A DNA stretch of 7,647 nucleotides from positions 1 through 7,647 of the forward strand of contig DEHW01000194.1 in NCBI GenBank assembly GCA_002352135.1, read 5' to 3'. The position numbers were made by a program, and so were the translations under genes. Positions within the stretch are counted from its first letter, which is position 1, and each line of letters begins with the position of its first letter. The notes beneath the pieces are model-generated. The model made no database searches. It was not told the DNA's origin and was given only the letters and a program-made list of their open reading frames with translations. The stretch is from Lysobacterales bacterium UBA2790. Its GTDB lineage: Bacteria > Pseudomonadota > Gammaproteobacteria > Xanthomonadales > Xanthomonadaceae. Positions 5,860 through 7,647 of the stretch are shown here, in pieces.

Positions 5860-6801
5860 CTATCGAACGGCAACATCGAACGGTGCATGCACCGAGCGGA
5901 AGGTGGTGAGGACGCGGTCACGGGCGGCATCCAGTTCGTCGGCCACACGAGAACCGAGCATGTAGGTAGGGCAGTCCGCTTTGCCGCATCCACAATGCCG
6001 GATCTCGCCCTCTCGGAGGCGAGAGACGAAAATGCGGCGTAGTTCATCGACCTGACGCACAACCTGGGCCAGCACCTTGCGAACACGCTGATCTCTGATG
6101 TGATGGATCGATGGGATGCGCCGGATTTCGGTGCCTTCACGTGTTCTCCACGCGCCGGTGTTGAGTGCTCCGATGGTGTCCTCAACAGCTTGCTGGAAAG
6201 CGGGCAGCGAACTTTCCTGCTGAAACGGTGTGCGAAAAGCGGGCCGGTCGAATACGGCGGCCATCAAACCCAGCGCATCGGCGTCGGATAAATCAGGGAA
6301 GTCGTCAGCGAACTTGCGGATTTCAGCTTCGCCTTCGGGGAACTCGACGCCCTGGACGAAGCGGTGCAAGAGATATTCGCCACGCAGACGCAAGTTCTCC
6401 TCGAACTCGACGCTCGACCAAATCGTCACATGCGCTACGCCAAGTGCAGCAGCGGCATCGCTGATCCGTGTTCTGCTGGCGTCGGAGACTGAACCACGAC
6501 AGATGAATTTGAAGGCATCTGGCTTACCGCCAGCAGCCGCGACAGCCTTCTCCATGTCGGTTCGGGCTTTCGCCAGGGTCAGGGTGTCACGATTGGCGCA
6601 CTGGATGATCGTTTTGCGCGCAGGTCGATCGTCAAACTCCTCGATCCCGAAGATATCTCGCCCCTGGTCGCCCCCCGATTGGCCGTGCCAGATCAGATCG
6701 CGCCAGCCAGCACGAACGTGATAAGCAAAAGCAAGACGCTCAAATTGAACGCCGCTGTAGTCTTCAAAGTGAATCGGGTGAACGGTGCTCGCCATAGGCA
6801 T
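5860..6801 (-). CDS. Mrr-like PD-(D/E)xK restriction-endonuclease-fold protein
   Basis: This 313-residue protein has an N-terminal nuclease fold (about 10-130): E21 in VQFERLA, D49 in GGDQGRDIFG and Q67 in TIIQCANR, in the order seen in Mrr-type enzymes, which cut DNA. The usual lysine of the QxK motif is replaced (Q67-C68-A69), so catalysis may use another residue or be lost. The central and C-terminal parts are helical, with a cysteine/histidine cluster (H269, C270, C272, C277) that could bind a metal. The gene starts six bases after the antitoxin stop; a second ATG two codons in is equally possible, and neither has a clear ribosome site, which suggests coupling. Its neighbour is the HEPN gene, 17 bases downstream. 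Cleavage of foreign DNA is inferred. Confidence 0.78.
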   Translation of the reverse strand: MPMASTVHPIHFEDYSGVQFERLAFAYHVRAGWRDLIWHGQSGGDQGRDIFGIEEFDDRPARKTIIQCANRDTLTLAKARTDMEKAVAAAGGKPDAFKFICRGSVSDASRTRISDAAAALGVAHVTIWSSVEFEENLRLRGEYLLHRFVQGVEFPEGEAEIRKFADDFPDLSDADALGLMAAVFDRPAFRTPFQQESSLPAFQQAVEDTIGALNTGAWRTREGTEIRRIPSIHHIRDQRVRKVLAQVVRQVDELRRIFVSRLREGEIRHCGCGKADCPTYMLGSRVADELDAARDRVLTTFRSVHAPFDVAVR

Positions 6802-6807
6802 CGAACA

Positions 6808-7125
6808 TCAAGCGGCGTGCGCCGAGGGCGCAGAGGCCAGCGGCTGCACCGCCAAACGCAGGCCCATCGTCTTGAGGATGGCGGTCAAGCTGTTCAGGGC
6901 GGGATTGCCCTTTGGCGACAGCGTGCGGTAAAGCTGCGTCGGGTTCAGGTGAGCCTGTTCGGCCACCGCCTGCACGCCGCCGACTGTCTGCGCAAGCTGG
7001 CGCAGCACGGTCATCAACTCGGCCTGGTCGCCCTCGGCCAGGATGTTGTTGATGACTTCAAGTGCGAGCGCCGGATCGCTGCGGTACAGCTCGGCCATCG
7101 CCTCGTCATGGGGTCTGCTTCTCAT
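6808..7125 (-). CDS. HTH antitoxin, HI1420/HigA-like (COG3636 type)
   Basis: This 105-residue protein has an N-terminal helical region with the typical 'RPHDEAMAELYRSDP' start. A Cro/C1-type helix-turn-helix follows (about 42-93): GGVQAVAEQAHLNPTQLYR and then NPALNSLTAILKTMGLRL, the recognisable ending of the addiction-module antidote family. It should bind and neutralise the toxin encoded just upstream and repress the operon. I place the start at 7125: its ATG overlaps the toxin stop (ATGA, 7122-7125), and GGAGAA lies seven bases upstream; a longer start at 7155 lies inside the toxin gene. The toxin-first order is normal for this family. Unusually, two further defence-like genes follow at very short spacing. 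Confidence 0.92.
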   Translation of the reverse strand: MRSRPHDEAMAELYRSDPALALEVINNILAEGDQAELMTVLRQLAQTVGGVQAVAEQAHLNPTQLYRTLSPKGNPALNSLTAILKTMGLRLAVQPLASAPSAHAA

Positions 7126-7457
7126 TCGTCGGTTCTCCGTTGCCAGTCCTGCCAATAGTCCACCGCCCGGTCAATGTCCGCATCCTGCGTGCGCTTGTCG
7201 CCACCGCACAGCAGCAACACCAGCCGCTGGCCTGCTAGGCCGTAATACACCCGATAGCCCGGCCCCACGTCGATGCGCAGCTCCCACACGCCATCGCGGC
7301 AGAACTTGTGGTCGCCAAAGTTGCCTTGCTCGACACGGGCCACGCGACGGATGACCGCCACCTTGGCTTGGGCATCACGCAAGCGCCGCAGCCAGTCGGT
7401 GTAGAGATCCTTCTGCCCGTCGGCCGTAAGGTAGTGCTCGATCCGGTACATGGTCAT
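7122..7457 (-). CDS. RelE/ParE-superfamily toxin, HI1419/HigB-like (COG3657 type)
   Basis: This 111-residue protein has the family's normal length. It carries the signatures of the addiction-module killer family: a start of the type YRIEHYLTADGQKDLYTDWL, RIARVEQGNFGDHK-like and GVWELRIDVGPGYRVYY segments, and LLLCGGDKRTQDADIDRA near the end. RelE-fold members usually cleave mRNA on the ribosome. Two starts are possible (ATG at 7457 and 7451), neither with a clear Shine-Dalgarno site. The stop overlaps the antitoxin start by four bases. A near-palindrome directly upstream (7459-7474) is a probable operator. Toxin activity is inferred from the family. Confidence 0.93.
   Translation of the reverse strand: MTMYRIEHYLTADGQKDLYTDWLRRLRDAQAKVAVIRRVARVEQGNFGDHKFCRDGVWELRIDVGPGYRVYYGLAGQRLVLLLCGGDKRTQDADIDRAVDYWQDWQRRTDE
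7127..7140 (-). promoter_or_regulatory. Shine-Dalgarno site of the antitoxin gene
   Basis: GGAGAA on the minus strand (7138-7133), inside the end of the toxin gene, lies seven bases before the ATG at 7125. It supports the shorter antitoxin start and separate, strong translation of the antitoxin. Confidence 0.65.
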
Positions 7458-7458
7458 T

Positions 7459-7474
7459 TTCGTTTATAGACGAA
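7459..7474. promoter_or_regulatory. Near-palindromic candidate operator of the toxin-antitoxin operon
   Basis: TTCGT (7459-7463) and ACGAA (7470-7474) flank a TATA core, making a 16-base palindrome with one mismatched pair (7464/7469). It lies one base before the toxin start, where HTH antitoxins of this kind usually bind to repress their own promoter. TTGACT on the minus strand (7483-7478) could be part of the promoter, but no well-spaced -10 is clear. Confidence 0.5.
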
Positions 7475-7504
7475 TGAAAGTCAAGGAGAAGGGGGCGAGC
7501 CAGC

Positions 7505-7545
7505 GCCCACATTTCCGAGACACTGTCTCGGATTTCCTTGTGGGC
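7505..7545. repeat. Nested inverted repeat between two leftward genes
   Basis: The inner arms TCCGAGACA (7514-7522) and TGTCTCGGA (7524-7532) are perfect and separated by one base. The outer arms GCCCACA (7505-7511) and TGTGGGC (7539-7545) are also perfect, with unequal gaps of 2 and 6 bases. It lies between the stop of the right-edge gene and the toxin operon. Without a U run it is not a standard terminator. A recombinase or dimeric-repressor site is possible. Confidence 0.6.
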
Positions 7546-7590
7546 CGGCTGTGGCAGCGCCCCGCGCAGCCCCAGTGGGCGGCGTCCTTC

Positions 7591-7647
7591 TCATGCTTCT
7601 ACCTCTGCCGGGCGCTGCGCACTCGTGATCGTCTTGCGCCGGGCCGC
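7591..7647 (-). CDS. Partial CDS: C-terminal tail of a leftward gene
   Basis: The open frame from the window edge to TGA at 7593-7591 encodes an 18-residue tail (ARRKTITSAQRPAEVEA after the first alanine). The charged, Ala/Glu-rich ending is plausible for a real protein, and the direction agrees with the downstream operon. It is too short to assign a family; in an ICE setting a transfer or relaxase gene would be one possibility, but nothing visible decides this. Confidence 0.35.
   Translation of the reverse strand, partial: AARRKTITSAQRPAEVEA

Noticed and set aside
5652..6721. Rightward frames opposite the HEPN and nuclease genes
   Set aside because: Each is an antisense shadow with low-complexity Ser/Arg/Ala composition and no ribosome site.
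7126..7155. Longer antitoxin start at 7155
   Set aside because: The ATG at 7125 forms a clean ATGA overlap with the toxin stop and has GGAGAA at good spacing; the family normally starts at the shorter form.
7458..7500. Promoter made of TTGACT and TATAAA upstream of the toxin
   Set aside because: The two elements are only about 10 bases apart on the minus strand, too close for a sigma-70 promoter; the region probably holds the promoter but these boxes do not define it.
1..7647. CRISPR array, tRNA, integrase, transposase or group II intron
   Set aside because: No regularly spaced repeats, cloverleaf sequence or recombinase motifs were seen; the only long repeat pair is the two-copy block at 3-118 and 4843-4954.

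Overview
The window looks like accessory DNA, probably part of an integrative conjugative element or genomic island, from a high-GC proteobacterium of the Pseudomonas, Burkholderia or Comamonas kind. This rests on base composition, codon use and a roughly 115-bp interspersed sequence of a type I remember from ICE/island intergenic regions. The taxon is an inference. I see no tRNA, rRNA, CRISPR array, integrase or transposase.

Layout. Positions 3-118 hold one copy of the interspersed repeat. Next come two translationally coupled rightward genes (244-1004): a small four-cysteine zinc ribbon and a one-pass membrane protein. Facing them is a leftward pair (4499 to 1031): an 879-residue SMC/RloC-like ABC ATPase with a CxxC zinc hook, then a PIN-like nuclease 10 bases downstream. 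Upstream of the ATPase lie a candidate promoter (4773-4802) and what looks like a truncated, frameshifted small gene (about 4514-4790). A second, direct copy of the repeat sits at 4843-4954, so the first 4.9 kb is a cargo module framed by direct repeats.

Right of that repeat is a perfect 11-bp inverted repeat (4977-5000), then a tightly packed leftward four-gene operon (7457 to 5024): a RelE/HigB-like toxin, its HTH antitoxin, an Mrr-like PD-(D/E)xK protein and a HEPN (TIGR02391-type) protein with an RxxxxH motif. A 16-bp near-palindrome immediately before the toxin start is a likely autoregulatory operator that could control the whole operon. A large nested palindrome (7505-7545) separates this operon from the C-terminal tail of another leftward gene at the right edge.

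Functionally this reads as a compact defence island. One unit couples a DNA-end/ATP-sensing type ATPase to a PIN nuclease. A second places a nuclease-fold protein and a HEPN RNase candidate under a toxin-antitoxin promoter. A third is a zinc-ribbon/membrane pair of unknown role. I know no established named system matching the ATPase+PIN pair or the TA-REase-HEPN arrangement, but I could not search; both are candidates, not demonstrated systems.
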